Made by a program: the position numbers and the translations under genes. The notes beneath the pieces were generated by a model. The model saw only the letters and a list, made by a program, of their open reading frames with translations, was not told where the DNA came from and did not search any database. DNA of 64,000 nt, from the NCBI RefSeq assembly GCF_947507565.1, contig NC_089183.1, positions 682,001 through 746,000 of the forward strand, in the 5' to 3' direction. Position 1 is the stretch's first letter. The number at the start of each line of letters is the position of its first letter. The DNA comes from Oscarella lobularis. Lineage: Eukaryota > Porifera > Homoscleromorpha > Homosclerophorida > Oscarellidae. Shown here one piece after another: positions 21,701 through 34,726 of this stretch.

Positions 21701-23379
21701 GCTCATCAGAGAAGAACGTCCATGTCACGTGTGGTCTAAAAATCCTAAAATGAAAGTCTACGCCGGTCGACGCTTGAGATGCAAAGAAGTGACCGATATA
21801 ATAACGCCCGGAACAATGCCGTTCATTCAAAGCCACGTTCACAATGCTCCTTGCTTTCGTTCTTCAGAGCCCGACGTTTGGCGAGGCGGACTGTTGATCA
21901 AAAGAAGCGTTAACGATCGTTCACTTGAAGGAATGATTGTGCTGCAAGATCGCGAGAAGGCAATTGATTTTATCGTTCGTGGCTCCGAGCACTCCGAAGG
22001 CGAATGCAAGACGCTCTTGGCCGATCTTATGACGGCTGGAAAGACAATTTTTGAAAAAAGGAGTCCGGGGACCAATCACAGTCTCTGGTACATTAGCTCA
22101 TCGGAATTGAAGCGGCTCAAAGAAGACGCTCGCGCTCACAAATCGAAAGCTGTTAATGAGACAATTGAGGTCCCTGAGCAGTCCACTCGCGCGACAGTGT
22201 ACAAGGAAGGGGTTGAAGATAGCCTTGAAGATCTCCTTGCTCTCCCCGACGATCACTTCACGTTTCTCCCATACGAAACCCGCTGCACTATTAGTAAATG
22301 TCTGAAAAAGGATTCTGATGGAAGAGAGGCATTAGCCAAAGTCCTGCTTCCGAAGTTTGAAGATCGATTTCGCTGCGATAGTGCAGAGCAGTTGCTAGCT
22401 ATTTGGAGCACGTACCTCGAAGCCACGACAAAGCGCTTCGCAGACGCCGCTCGAGCGTCTGGCCTTCTTTATTTGCTAATCATTCTAAAAGATTGTAGCG
22501 CTATTAAGCTTTGTGAGGAAGAGGTGAGCAACGCTCCGCTCTTTGACTCTAATTTTGGCTTAATTGCTTGTGCAGGAGAAGGCTGCCCAAGAAGATCTGA
22601 CTTTTTTTGAAGCGAATTCTCCGTCTGCAATAGCTACGAGTAAGCAGTTGTTGTTCTGTTGGAAGAGTAGTCAGTTGCATTTGCACTGTGCGTTTACAGG
22701 ACGGCTGTCAGCCGCAACAGAGAGCCTTGCTGCAAGCCCCCCGGCCCAAGACTGTGCAGCAGCAGCAATCCGTTCACAAGCAACCCGTTCATCAGAAGTT
22801 TGGGCAGGTAAACGTTAATTCCCAAATATAGATAATAAAATTCCTTCTCGCGCAACGCTATGAGAGATTAAAATTAATTCTAGACCTTTGAGTGCATGTT
22901 TAGAATGAATTGGGTACTCATAATCGTGGACGATGCTAGTAAACAACTGTTATTTTAATCTTGTTCTGCTATTGTCAAAAGAAAACTGTTACAGCCCTTA
23001 CAAAACTTAAGGCATAATTCTTTCTAATTTGCACACTCATTAGGGGATGATTACCTTGATGCATCGCCGAATTCAGACGAAAAATTTAAAGTGGCTGAAC
23101 GCATTCAGTCTGTTTGGAATCGCATTGGAAGAATTTTGGGACCGGAGCCTTTCAAACATTATCAACTGCACGCATTTGGAGAAAAAAGGACCGATTTGGA
23201 CCGTGCTTTCGCAATGCTAGACGCGTGGGCTTCTGAGTTCGGCAGAAGTGCAACTCGGAGGCAACTCATCAAAGCGATGAAGCGCGTCGGTTGTTTAGCT
23301 GACGCCGAGGAAGTCTTTTCTGGTAGAGTCTGCTTTTCTCCGAAGATGTTCACTCAGACCGCTTTTAGGTCAATACTGA
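18778..23379 (+). CDS. Ankyrin - Roc GTPase - COR - double death domain protein, copy A
   Basis: A DAPK-like ROCO protein without a kinase. The ATG at 18778 starts MTLQQSLQQSLLDAIREGD, an ankyrin cap. About five degenerate ankyrin repeats follow to 19900. The Roc exon 20217-20818 has G1 GDAKAGKTT, G3 CDFAGQ and G4-like GSKKD. COR exons follow; the main one (21441-22523) starts ILVIDDQVILD, has WLSNNVIGPLVSP and DREKAIDFIVRG, and ends with a first death domain (CLKKDSDGREALAKVL, LLAIWSTYLE). A Ser/Pro linker leads to a second death domain (about 23044-23324: RIQSVWNRIGRILGPEP, FAMLDAWASEFG, SATRRQLIKAM). A tiny last exon closes the frame at 23379. Domain order from ankyrin to COR and death is as in DAPK1. 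Likely a cytosolic signalling scaffold; the partner is unknown. Confidence 0.82.
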
Positions 23380-24048
23380 TCAGAAAAATCTGTGTATGGT
23401 CCTTAGTGGTAAGATTACTGTAAAAAGTATAGCACTGCATCGATCACAGAGTTTGTACGCCACATGCCCTACCTCTCCTTACTCAGTTTAGCCTTTTTTT
23501 TGTTTACTTTTTATTCTTCCATTTTATTTGTGTGCTTTCCCCGAGCTGGAACCGATAGTTTAGAATTCCATTCAAATGTATCTACTACCATCATGATTAA
23601 TTAATTGTCTTCTTTTTTTTTCCAATTGGTTGGTTTTTGTATTATCTAGTGACTTACTTTACTTCTAGTACTTGCGTGTTGTAGAGGCAGAAAAAGATTG
23701 ATGTGACGTCAAATTTCGCTGCCTAGTCTATGTATTGCCTTTCTGCTCGCCAGTCTCCCAAAAGCAAAGGTAATTTTGTTTAATTTTAATTAATTTACCA
23801 AGTACCAAGTTTATTCTTTCACCAGTACGCTGATGTTTTGATTACAAGCTGAAGTTCATTCGTAATCAGGTAAACGAGGGTCGCTACGCAGGACGATTTA
23901 CGGGTTGTACGCTTTTCCCCCTCGCCGCCAGCAAGCAGTTCGGTCATAGGCGCGCTCGGTCGTACGTCCCCACGCGAAAACTTATGCTAATCATAGTACT
24001 CATACACTACTCTCTGTACATGTACAACTGTAATAAGTCCAAGTGCTC
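23380..24048. other. Intergenic, convergent 3' ends
   Basis: AT-rich sequence with T-runs, between the plus-strand ROCO gene A and the minus-strand LRP5/6 gene. No exon seen. Confidence 0.4.
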
Positions 24049-27000
24049 CTATACAGCAGTTTGTGTGTAGTCCGTAACAACTGACGGCGGCGGCGGAGGA
24101 CACGACTCCATGGCACTCACCACCGAAACGTTACCACCGCCCCTAGCGTCTTCGTCTTCATTAGCAGCATCACGGTTGCCGTCTTCATCATCATCATGAT
24201 CATCAACTGTCGTTTCCCCAGGAACGCCCCTCCGAGACGAAGTCAGCGGTCTCTTTCCCTCAGTCGCGGGTCCTCTGTCCTCGTCTTCAGACGACGACAG
24301 AACGAATTCGTCGTCATAATCATCTAGAAGGGTGGTGGCAGCGGCGGCGGCGGCCTTCTTCTCGGCGCACGACGCCGTGAATTCGCTCGGCGGCGGATTC
24401 GGCGGCACACTGCCGCCAGAAGCGGCTCCAAACATAGGCCCGCCCATGGGCGGATCGAGCGTAAAATTATCCGTCTCGCCGCGCGTGCGCAACGACGACA
24501 TCGACGGCATGCGCGGCACGGACCGAAGCCCGAGAACGTATTCGGATATCCCGGCGACGGACGGCGATCGCCGACCGCAGCGCGCTCGCGGCTCCTCCGC
24601 CATCGCCAGCTCTTCGAGACGAGCCTTCGTCAACTGACTGCATTCGGTCGTCGTGGGAACCGAGGTGTTGTACGTCGAACTCTCCGTACGACATCGACGT
24701 TGATTATTCATTTCGAATTCGTCCGCCGTCGCCGCGTTCGCCGCCGCCGCCTCTTTGAGACGTCGTTGTCGCCGTCGCCATACCAACATGACGATGAGAA
24801 TCGCGAACGGCGCGAAAATTCCGAGAAGAGCGCAGAGGACGATCATCGAGAGCGACGGCGTGCTGTCGTCGCGCGATTTGCCGACGGAGATCGGGGGGTC
24901 GGTCGCGTTGGGGGCGACGGGCGTCAGGAATTGACAGGTGAGCGGCGATTCGTCGGCGCCGTCCGGGCAGTCGTTGATGCCGTCGCAAAAGAGATCGTCT
25001 TTCATGCATTGCTTGTTGGGACAGAGACGATATTTTCGGCGGCAGCTCGCTGCGTTAGGAATGCCAATGAGCTTGGGAGATGACTACTATGTAAGGGTGT
25101 TGGCTTACGGCAATCTTTTTCGTCTGAGCCGTCGAGACAGTTGGGTACGCCGTTGCAGCGTTCGACGTTCGACACGCAGTCGCTGGAGCGACAGGTAAAC
25201 TCGTTGGCGGAACAGGGGCCTGTTGACGAGAAATTGATTAAAAATATGGACGTCCCTTCGCTATTTAGCGCCAAGCAATAATTTGAAGCCGCCGATAAAT
25301 TAGACCCACGTGGCCATGTGACCCACAAGTTTAAGTTCTCATTCTGCACGCTGTTCACGCGAGAACAAGGGCGCCTTGGTAAGGTTAGGTAAGAAAGGCA
25401 TACGAGACATGCAAGCGTAGTTTTGGGTGAAGCGGGGGCCCCCTTTCATGCACTTACAGCGATTCGTTTCGTCAGAACCGTCCACGCACTGCCGATAGCC
25501 GTCGCAACGCTGACTCGCCGGAACGCACGACGATTCGTCGTCACACGGAACGTGCGTCGTCTCGGGGCAAAGCGCAGCTAGGAGACGAAACAGTGAAAAA
25601 AAGAAACGCCCACCTTTCTTCCATCTCCTTACCAGTGCACGTGCTTCCCTTCAACTCTCGATAGAGCGGACACGCACAATACGAATGAGGAGAGGGAATG
25701 CAAATGTGACTGCAATTTCCATTGTTGACGGCACACGGATTATCTGCAAAAAGAAACAATCACCATAACAACGTCAACACCAATAAGATTAAGAACCCCA
25801 AAGGGACCAACACTGCCCCTCCTTTATAGGAAACATAGGGCCTAAATCTACTAAGAGAAAAAGCCTCGTGGCAAACGTACCTGGCATCGGCATGTCTTGA
25901 TATACGACAAAATCGGTCACGCCCGCCATCCCCGTTCGAACCAAATAACTCGGCACGATCTGCACGCCGTCGTCCTCGCTCTCCGTCACGCCGGCGTCGA
26001 CCGATATTTTCTCCATGTGACCCGTCGACGGTCGCACGTAGAATACATACTTCAACGTCAATCCCAATCCGACTCGCGCTCCCAATCCGCCTCCGGACGC
26101 GATCCGATACACGACCCGATCCTTCCCGTTGACCTTGCAGCGTTCGATCACGTCCCGACTCGGATCGACCCAATAGAGATAAATATCGCCGGAACGCATC
26201 GTGAGTCCGGTCGGCTCTCGAAGTCCAGTATTCACGAGCGTCAGCTCTCCGGAGCCGTCGAGTCGCGCCTTGCGCACCGACGCGCTCGCGCCGCCCCAAT
26301 CCGTCCAATAGACGTGGCCCGAGTTGGGGTCAATGGCGAGTGAGCGCGGGCGCGCCTGCGGCGCGCTGACGATGAGACCGACGGGCGCGCCGTCGGGGTT
26401 GATGATCCCAATCGATTCGGCTTGCATGTGCGTGTAGTAGATCTGCCCCGTAATCTCATTCACGCAGATGTCGTAGACGTCGACGTCGGGGAGGAGAAGG
26501 CGAACGCGATACGGCGTTTCGGCGGCGTCGGCGGCGTCGAGCGTCGTCGAGTAGAGCTGCTTGTTCGCCGCGTTCACCCAGTAGATCGTTTTCGTTTGCA
26601 TGTGAAGATCGACGGCCCAGACGGGCGATTCGATGTCGATGGGTAGAGGCGCGTCGACGAGACGGCTCGTCGGATTGGCGATGTTGCGCGGCAATTCGAG
26701 CGACGTCGGTTGGCCGACGTAGAACGACGGCGACGCGGTGTCGTTGAGCGCGTAGAACAAAGCCGTTTGGGGAACTAAACGAAAAGAAAAAAAACAGTAA
26801 GAGAACGAGTCCTCGTATAGCTATCATCGTCAGTTGGCCTATCTTAGTACAGTACTACGCGCCTAACTGGGGCTTATAAAACACGTCCTTCAGCGCGCAC
26901 AGACCGCTATGCATCCAGTAACATTTCCGCGTCACCGACTCAGTGAGTACTCCGTACTCTTTGTCTCATAGAAAGATCACTAATATAGACTTTTCCTACC

Positions 27001-30000
27001 GGTGCACGTATTGAGGTTGTCTGCGTTCTTTTCCGTGTGCATGTGCACCGGACACGAGCAATTCCTCGAATGATTCGACTGCGACACGCAGAACTGATCG
27101 CAACCCCCGTTGTCCAGCGAGCACAAATTCTCGCCGATTTGACGCGTGTAGTGAACGACGGTCATGACGAGTCGCTCTTCGCCGTCGAATCGCGAAGGAC
27201 GCATTAGCGTTCGCCACCTCTTCAGCGTTCGAAGACCGGACGGCGAGCCGTAGCGCACCTCCGACGCGAAGTGAACGGACCAGTAGAGAGTGCCGGCGAA
27301 GAAGGCCAAGCCGAACGGCTCGTAGTTCTGCGAGTTGACGGCGATTCCCGTGGCGCCCGTCGTCAAATCGACGACGCTGATTTGATAGCCGATCGGATCG
27401 GACCAGAAGAGACGGCGCGTCTCGTAGTCGATAGTCATGACCGACGGATTGAAACCCGACTGGAGACTCGCGATGACTTTACGCGACGACGGATCAGAGA
27501 TGAGGACGGATTGGATAGTCGGCGGAGAACCCCACGTAGAGAAATAGAGAAGCCTAAGCACAAAAAAACATCAGAGCTGCTCCAAAATATTTCTTATAAT
27601 AGACCCTATTTCTTCTTCTTACCCGTGTGCTGGTTCCACTGCAATTGCCATTGGCTTCTCTATGTTCTCATAAAGAAATGTGCTTCGAAATTTTCCGTCG
27701 ATCTGCGCCATATCTATACGATTTCGATTCGCGACCGTCCAATACATATTGCGGCCCATCCAATCGATAGCCAAACCGCCCTTGTTAGCCGATTCGTAGT
27801 CTACGACGACTTCGAACTCGCCGCCTCCGTCGAGATTCATACGAAAGATCTTGTCGCGTTTCGCGTCGCTGATGTACAGTTTCTTCTCGCGCCAGTCGAA
27901 ATCCACGGCCATCAGTTCGGTGACGAGTTGATTTGACTCGACGTGCGATAGCATGGAGTAGCGTTTCATTGGCGTTTTTCGGACGTAGCCGCTTTTCGTA
28001 TTGGCGAAAATCAGGTACGGATCGTCAGCTAAAACACGAGAAAAAAATTAGAAGTTGAGGACTGATAGAGGAGGAGCCTTACTTTTGCATTGGGTCATGT
28101 TCGAGTTCGAGAAGAAATAATTGTCTGGGCACGCACAAGATCGTCCGTCCGGTGTCGCCAGACACAGATGACTGCAGTTGCCGTTATTCTGGCTGCAGAC
28201 ATTTATATCTATACATATACAAAAGCATCCAGTTTTAGGTTCCCATAGAACGCATCCCTCTCCCTCTAAAAGAAGTGCATATCCGCACTTCTCTCGTACG
28301 AAAACAAAGCGTGTGCGTGTGTTCAGATATCTACCTTTCTCACCTGGCTTTCTAGAGGTATCTATAGCCTTGATTCCATATCCATCCTCTAGCTCGTTGA
28401 CCAAGATGGCTCGTTTCTTTATACCGTTGTTCTTATCGACTCTCTCCACGGTCTTCGCCACCAAGTCAGTCCAGTACAAAAACCGATCGAGCACGGTGAG
28501 CCCGAAGATGTGCAGCACGTCCGATTGCACCAATATCACGCGATTCCGGCCCCACAAGTCGGACTTCTCGATCGTTTTGTGTTCGGCATCGGCCCAGTAG
28601 AGAAAACCCTGTTCGCTGTCGATGGCCAGACCGTTCGGCCACGTGATGCGCGAGTCGACAAGCACCGTCACATTCGTGCCGTTCATGAACGCTTTGCCTA
28701 TGTGAGGATAACTGCCCCACGCCGTCCAGTAAATGTATCTAGGTAGGAGACACAAAGCAAAGGTGAAAAGGCAAGACAAAAGAGATTAGCATAATTGAAT
28801 GTGTCTTTATCCTATAGCACGAATACTGTACTGCGCGCGTCTGGAGTCTCAATCTCGCGCTCTAATAGCGTTTCGTGGGCAGGACGTTTTTCTAACAAAC
28901 TACCTGAAGATCAGGATCCCTTAGACGAGCTAATACACTAAAGATTACCCTGCAGCCCCAAGGTGCAGATAATCCGCGGGGGGGAAACCGATCTGCAGAT
29001 GATCGTTAATTGCGTGACTCACCCTCCGACCGGATCAACGGCAATCGCGCGCGGCTTTTCCACATTCGTAACGAGCGTCTTGACGCTCGACCCGTCCAAC
29101 TTCGCCACCATAATCGAATTGAACTTCCCGTTCGTCCAGAAGATGTTGCCGCCCGGCGAGTCGATGACGATTCGCTCCGACGAGCCCGCTTGCAGCGGAA
29201 TGACGGTCTCGATGCCGCTGCCGTCCATTTTGGCGCGCATTATCGTCGTCTCGTAGTGGCCGACGAATTCGGTCCAATAGACGTATTGGGTGTCGATGTC
29301 GTAGGCGACGTCGGTGATCCACGACGACGACGATACGTTGATCTCGAGCGGAACGTCAATCGAGTTGGAGACGTCGAGAGAATAGATGCGAATGTCCACC
29401 GGGCGAGCAAAGAGCAAGAATTTCTTTGTACCTAAGGGAGAAAAAAACGTTTCAGAACGTGAATTATTTTGACGTCACAATTGTACAGGACTGCTCTATA
29501 CTCTCGGACACAATGTTAAGTTTCCACAGTCTCTACCCTGGTCTCTACCCATATCACAGTTCTTGACTACACTTACAGTAGCATTTGAACGTTTTAGGCT
29601 CCTATGCATTAATGATCATTGCAAACCGCTAATGGCTTGGCAAGTAAACTCTACACATCTAACTGAAACTGGGGTGGGCAAAACGAGAGAGAGGAGCCCC
29701 CAAACTTTAGAACGGCAATGTACCATAGAGAAGACCTACACAACACTCAATACACTAAAGAGAGCTACTCGCTTATGACCACTTCCACAAAGATAAGCAA
29801 ACATCTGAAAGTGGAGCTCATTAGAACAGGCGGAGCACTCGAAGATAGTAAGTAAGTAAGTAAGTAAGTAAGTACAGAATAAAAAAACAAACGCCTTCTA
29901 GACAGGACTTTTAAATATTCTCACCTGGCGCACACGTAACTCCGTTGGAGAGCAATCGAACGCCCGTCGGACACCCACACACGCGCGAGGGCGGCAAATA

Positions 30001-32380
30001 GAAGCAAAAATGACTGCAATCGCCGTTTCGAACAGCGCACGGATTTCCCACGACGGGCTGTTGACGTTGACTGTCGAACGTGCCGATGTCGTACGGCAAA
30101 AGGAGTTGCTTATTTTTCACAATCGATTTCTCTTTCGCGTTCTTCTTCGACGACGTGAATATGGCGCGTTCATCGATGTCCGTCCAGTAGACGGAATCGC
30201 CGAGAACGGTGATGGCGAACGGCCAGACGAGACTGCTGCTCTGCAAGAGCGTGCGTCGATTCGAACCGTCGAGGTCGGCGTATTCGATTTTATGATTTTG
30301 GGAATCGGTCCAGTAGAGACGACGTTCGGCGTAGTCGATCGTCAAGCCGTTCGGCAGGCCGAGATTTTTTCGAATAAGTACGGTTCGATTGGAGCCGTCC
30401 ATGTGGCAGCGTTCGATTTTCTTGCGACCCCAATCGGCCCAGTAGATGTGCCTAAAATCAGCAATACTTATTATGTGCTCTCGGCCAAAAACTCAAGCTC
30501 TGAAAACACGCACGGCTAAGCGATCTTATCGCATAGGTTAGAGTACTCAAGGGAGTACGCTTGGTGGTTTCAAAAACAATGTTCTTTGGATAAGTACGTA
30601 CTACACTACACGTCGTTCTCTACATTCTCCTACATCGTAGTGCTTAGGATCTATCTATGATCCCTGGTGAAGTACAAACGAACTTGAGTTATCCTACTGT
30701 ACTCATGTCTGCCTAAGGGGGAACTTCGTAAGGGGGAGAGGTGGGCGGAGAGCCATTCGAAAGCCATTAGGACAGGCGCGAAAACGGTTTAGGCACTATT
30801 CGAAAATGGAAGGCCAAGGTGCGGACGCTTGTCACTTGGGGGGTGCAATCTATTAGAACCGTTTGCTAAGAATCAAGTCCGGCCCCACGAAGTAGAGCCA
30901 ACGTCCAAAGAGAGAGAAAGAAACGAGAACAAAAAACGAGGAGGGGACTCGTAAACAGAACGTAGGGGTGTCGGACCCCAAAAGCGAATAGCCTCGAGGT
31001 CGAGATAAGAACGCGGGAGCCCCGGTTCCCACCGAAAAAGAAAAAAACGAACAGAGGCGAAAGACTGCGCGATAGCGGGAAGCGTCAAAGGAGAAAAACG
31101 GTCGTTAGGGAGGGAAAGCCTTAGGAAGTTAGGAGATGCAATCAAGATTGAAACAACAACGGGGAGTAGGAGTAGTATTGTGGGGGAGCGGGACCGAGGG
31201 CTCCATGCCAAACCATGCATATTGTCTACGAACGTACCCGCGAACGACGTCCAAGACAATGGCGCGCGGTTCGTCGAGATCGCGCCAGACGATCGCTCGT
31301 CGATAGGCGGCGTCGTACGGAGCGATCCAGATGCGACTGCCGTACATGTAGAATCGCGGGTAGCGAGGATCGCGATCGCACCAGATGATGTGACGGCCGG
31401 CCCAATCGATGGCCAGGCCGCGCGGCTCGCCTAGACGCCACGGTATCACCTAGGAGAGCCCAAGCAGGTTCAATCAAAAGAACAAGAGAAGAAATTCTAG
31501 GGAGACCCTACGACAATATGGTCACTAACGCATGTCATCAGACGTCGGGGGGGAGAGGAGAATTATTAAACATTAGGCTAAATTCTTTGCTCTCGATTCG
31601 AGCGCAGCGAATCTGCCCTGTATACTATCACTCAAAAAAAATCGACGTCTTTTTCTCTGCGTGGGATTTCGCAATCCGATCTCACTCTCGATCCCACACA
31701 CGTCAAAAGTTATTACCTGGCACTACGCGAGGTCCTATAGGAATTCTAAATGCCACTCTAAAAATACGTACGAATGGTACGCGTTCTGACAAAACAAAAG
31801 AGTATGGATACAGGTGGTGCAGATCAAACAAGCCACCAAGGAATGATAGCAAACGCAAAATTGGCCCATTATGCGAAGAGGGGGGCCCCGCTGTTCGCCT
31901 TCTAAATCCGACCAAGCGAAGGGGCGAAAAAACGACGCGAAACGCCCAAACGATCGACGCGCGAACGCGATAATAAACGCCCTTTTTTCGATCGCGCCCC
32001 ACCTCTGTGACGTTCGTGCCGTTGGCGAACGCTCGATAGATCTTTCTCAACTTGAAGTCGGTCCAGAACATGTAATTTCGAGCGACGTCGAAATCGAGCA
32101 CTTCGACTTCTTCGAAATTCGGTATGATGACCTCCGTCTGCTGATCGGACGTTCGTATGCGACGTATGTCGGCTCCGTTTGCGAAGCGCAAGTCGGGCAG
32201 ATTAGCTATGGGAAGAGAGAAATCGACATAGAAATCGACACGCACGTCGTGTAACATGACGACAACAAGACCACCCCGGGCTAGTTTTCGTTTTTTTCCT
32301 TCCGACGTTTCTTTCTTACCGATAGCCGCGAGGCAACCGCTTAGGGTCACGATCGCTACGACGATTTGCGCGGCGTGCAT
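24049..32380 (-). CDS. LRP5/6: LRP5/6-type Wnt co-receptor
   Basis: Minus strand, 14 exons: 32380-32320, 32205-32003, 31449-31238, 30451-29925, 29431-29023, 28738-28344, 28208-28083, 28028-27623, 27553-27000, 26774-25881, 25743-25633, 25577-25458, 25219-25109, 25049-24049. They total 5130 nt, exactly 1710 codons including the stop, which supports every junction. The order is a signal peptide ([19 protein letters not shown]), four YWTD beta-propellers each closed by an EGF-like module (for example [55 protein letters not shown]), three LDLa modules ([39 protein letters not shown]), one TM helix ([20 protein letters not shown]) and a cytoplasmic tail of about 220 residues. This is the LRP5/6 arrangement (vertebrate LRP6 about 1613 aa). 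The tail lacks a canonical PPPSPxS motif but keeps ESCPP near the C terminus. Confidence 0.93.
29846..29875. repeat. (AGTA)n simple repeat in an LRP5/6 intron
   Basis: About seven tandem copies of the 4-bp unit AGTA lie in the intron between 29431 and 29925. A microsatellite with no evident role. Confidence 0.9.
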
Positions 32381-33150
32381 TCGACGGAGCGCGGCGAATG
32401 GCGAGGAATATTCGACGGGTTTGCGGTCGCGGGAGACGGGGCGTGTCGTTTGTGGCAATCTACGCGCTTCGACGACGTGAAATCGACGAGCATCGAATGG
32501 GGAGGACGAGTACGGGAGATGCGCGGTGTCGTCGCGCGACGAATCGAGGGGAAAATGACAAATGTGCCAAAAGGGTCTCACCTACGGGGTCCTCGTAGAC
32601 TAAACCGCAGTACTTCGAAGAGGTTTGATTTAGGGCCACGTGAGCGGATGTTGGCGTTGTACCGCCGTACACCGCGCGGTCTTACCGTCGAGACACTTCA
32701 GCGAAAGCCAAAAGGCGATCCACTTCAGTCGGGGATCCCGCATGTTTTGGCGGTCGATAAGCGGACACTGCAGTGCCCCAGTTTCGTTCCGAATGTCGTT
32801 TACCTTTCTCCCCGATCAGAAATGGCAGAATTGCAGGGCTCTTTCACCAGATCCAATCAGTGACGTTTGTCGCTAATGCATGTCGTCATTAATTTATCGT
32901 AATCCAATGACGAGGCCATTGAAAGCGGCGGCACAGAGGTCCGGACCGTGCAGTGCAAAAGAGCTAAAAATAATGCCGCCAAAGACTAGAAAAATGGTAT
33001 TCATAGAAAATGCAAAAATGCTAATCCTGCATTCTTTCTACGACAAGAAAGTTAGATCACAGATGACGAATGCATCTGCAAAAATGAATCTTTTCTTTTA
33101 CATTATCCGGGAAATCTTCGACTTTCGCGTTCCCGTCCGAGCAAAAGGCG
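32381..33150. promoter_or_regulatory. Divergent promoter region LRP5/6 - CEPT1-like
   Basis: This separates the LRP5/6 start (minus, 32380) from the phosphotransferase start (plus, 33151). Reading frames here lack motifs. No TATA box or named element was identified, so the regulatory label rests on position only. Confidence 0.4.
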
Positions 33151-34726
33151 ATGTCCTTTCTCTGGCGTCCTCCGCTCACGGAGGACCAACTGCGAGGTCT
33201 AGACGAGCACAAGTACAGCTGCAAAGGCCGATCGATCATCGAGCCGGCGTTCCAAGTCCTCTGGAATTGGCTAGTAGAGCAACTCCCCCTCTGGATCGCG
33301 CCCAACCTTCTCACCATCACCGGCCTAGCGTTAAACGTCGTAACAAGTCTTCTAGTGGCATTCTATTGCCCGAACGCAACGGAAACGGTACACCAACGCT
33401 AATTACATAAAAAAATTATTAATTAATTCCAAATTTGAATTGTTTTCCAGGCGCCAGCGTGGGTTTTCTATTTATGCGCTCTGGGTCTCTTTACTTATCA
33501 GTGCTTGGACGCAATTGACGGCAAGCAGGCTCGACGCACGGGAACGAGTTCGGCTATGGGCGAGCTCTTCGATCACGGCTGCGATTCCGTTTCGACATTT
33601 ATTGTCATCCTGTCCACCGTTTGCGCAATGCAGATGGGCTCCTATCCGCTTCCGACGTTCCTGTACTGTTTTACGTCGATTTTCGTTTTCTATTCGGCTC
33701 ATTGGCGAGCGTACGTGACGGGAACACTCCAATTTGGAAAGTAAGGGGGGTAGAGAGCTGATGAGAATAGCAGTTAGGTTTCCATAACAGTAGACAATAG
33801 GCCGGCTTTATAGAGTTATTTGTTAGAGTGTTTTTATTCCATAGCGTACCCGGTTTTTGAGAGGTCGCTTCTTAATCTCCTTTTCTTAGACTTGACGTTA
33901 CCGAGGCTCAGCTGCTCGTCATAATAGTCTACACTCTATCCGGTGCCCTTGGACAATCCATTTGGGCCACAAGGGTTCGGTGCTGCCTTTTTATTTCGTC
34001 AAGATCTCATTGTCGATTTTTTTCTCCCATAGGTGTACGGGATAGAAATGAAACTTATAATCGTCTTTCTGTCCCTACTCTTTGCCTGGGCCACTGCTGC
34101 TAATAATCTACGAGTGATACTCGAAGGCGGGCAAGGAAAGAACGGCTCGACTGTTGCCGTACGCTTTAGCTTAGGCCTAATCATTCCACTAGGAAAGAGT
34201 CTCTCTCTCTCTCTCAGGATACTAGTGTTCTGTCGCCGGCATTCCCCATGGCATTTCTCCTCTTCACCGCGTACACGCTCTATCTTCATTCGACCATTTT
34301 TCACGACTATTCGAGCGTTTTTGTCTTCACATTCGGCGTGGCCGGCGCAAAAGCGTCGAACAATTTAGTGGTGCGCATTGATAGAATAATACCTTACTAG
34401 TCTATCATCTATATATCTACGCGTAGATTGCTCACATGAGCAAGAGTCCTATAGGACTTTTCGATCGCTGTCTTATTGGACCGCTTCTTATGCTTATGAA
34501 TCTCTACTTTCACTCCTTCATAGACGAGTTCTATTTGATGATCGCCGCTTTGGTATGCTTCAAAGCCGAATGGGGTGAGATTTTTATGACGTTTCTTTTT
34601 TTTTCTCTCTAGTGCTTTGGCACGTTTGATTTGGTTTTCACTTCTGCCATGATCTGTCGCCAGCTTTGCGATCACATGAAGATCTACTGCTTTACCATTT
34701 GGCCAAAAGCGGCTGCCAGCAACTGA
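33151..34726 (+). CDS. CEPT1: Choline/ethanolamine phosphotransferase (CEPT1/CHPT1 type)
   Basis: Transfers phosphocholine or phosphoethanolamine from the CDP-alcohol to diacylglycerol in ER/Golgi membranes, the last Kennedy-pathway step. Seven exons: 33151-33387, 33451-33740, 33890-33974, 34033-34158, 34218-34370, 34427-34552, 34613-34726, which sum to 1131 nt (376 aa plus stop). The catalytic CDP-alcohol phosphotransferase motif DG-x2-AR-x8-G-x3-D-x3-D is intact: DGKQARRTG then GELFDHGCD (about 33515-33590). Other family landmarks are HWRAYVTGTLQFG, GKNGSTVADTSVLSP and IAHMSKSPIGL. Multiple hydrophobic segments are expected for this membrane enzyme. ELFDHGCDS and GKNGST fit CEPT1/CHPT1 better than SELENOI. 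The third intron has an unusual donor (GTTCGG). Length is slightly below the vertebrate 406-416 aa. Substrate preference cannot be read from the sequence. Confidence 0.93.

Noticed and set aside
24332-30519. Long plus-strand open frames opposite the LRP5/6 exons (for example 24332-24637, 27271-27936, 29010-29435, 30010-30519)
   Set aside because: They are antisense shadows of GC-rich coding exons. The minus-strand frame has the YWTD, EGF and LDLa motifs and sums to a whole number of codons.
31703-32320. Continuous 292-codon minus-strand frame across the first LRP5/6 introns
   Set aside because: It reads through two introns with clear GTAAGA and GTGGGG donors. Only the parts 32380-32320 and 32205-32003 carry receptor sequence.
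33057-33320. Minus-strand 87-codon frame opposite the first CEPT1-like exon
   Set aside because: Shadow of a conserved phosphotransferase exon.
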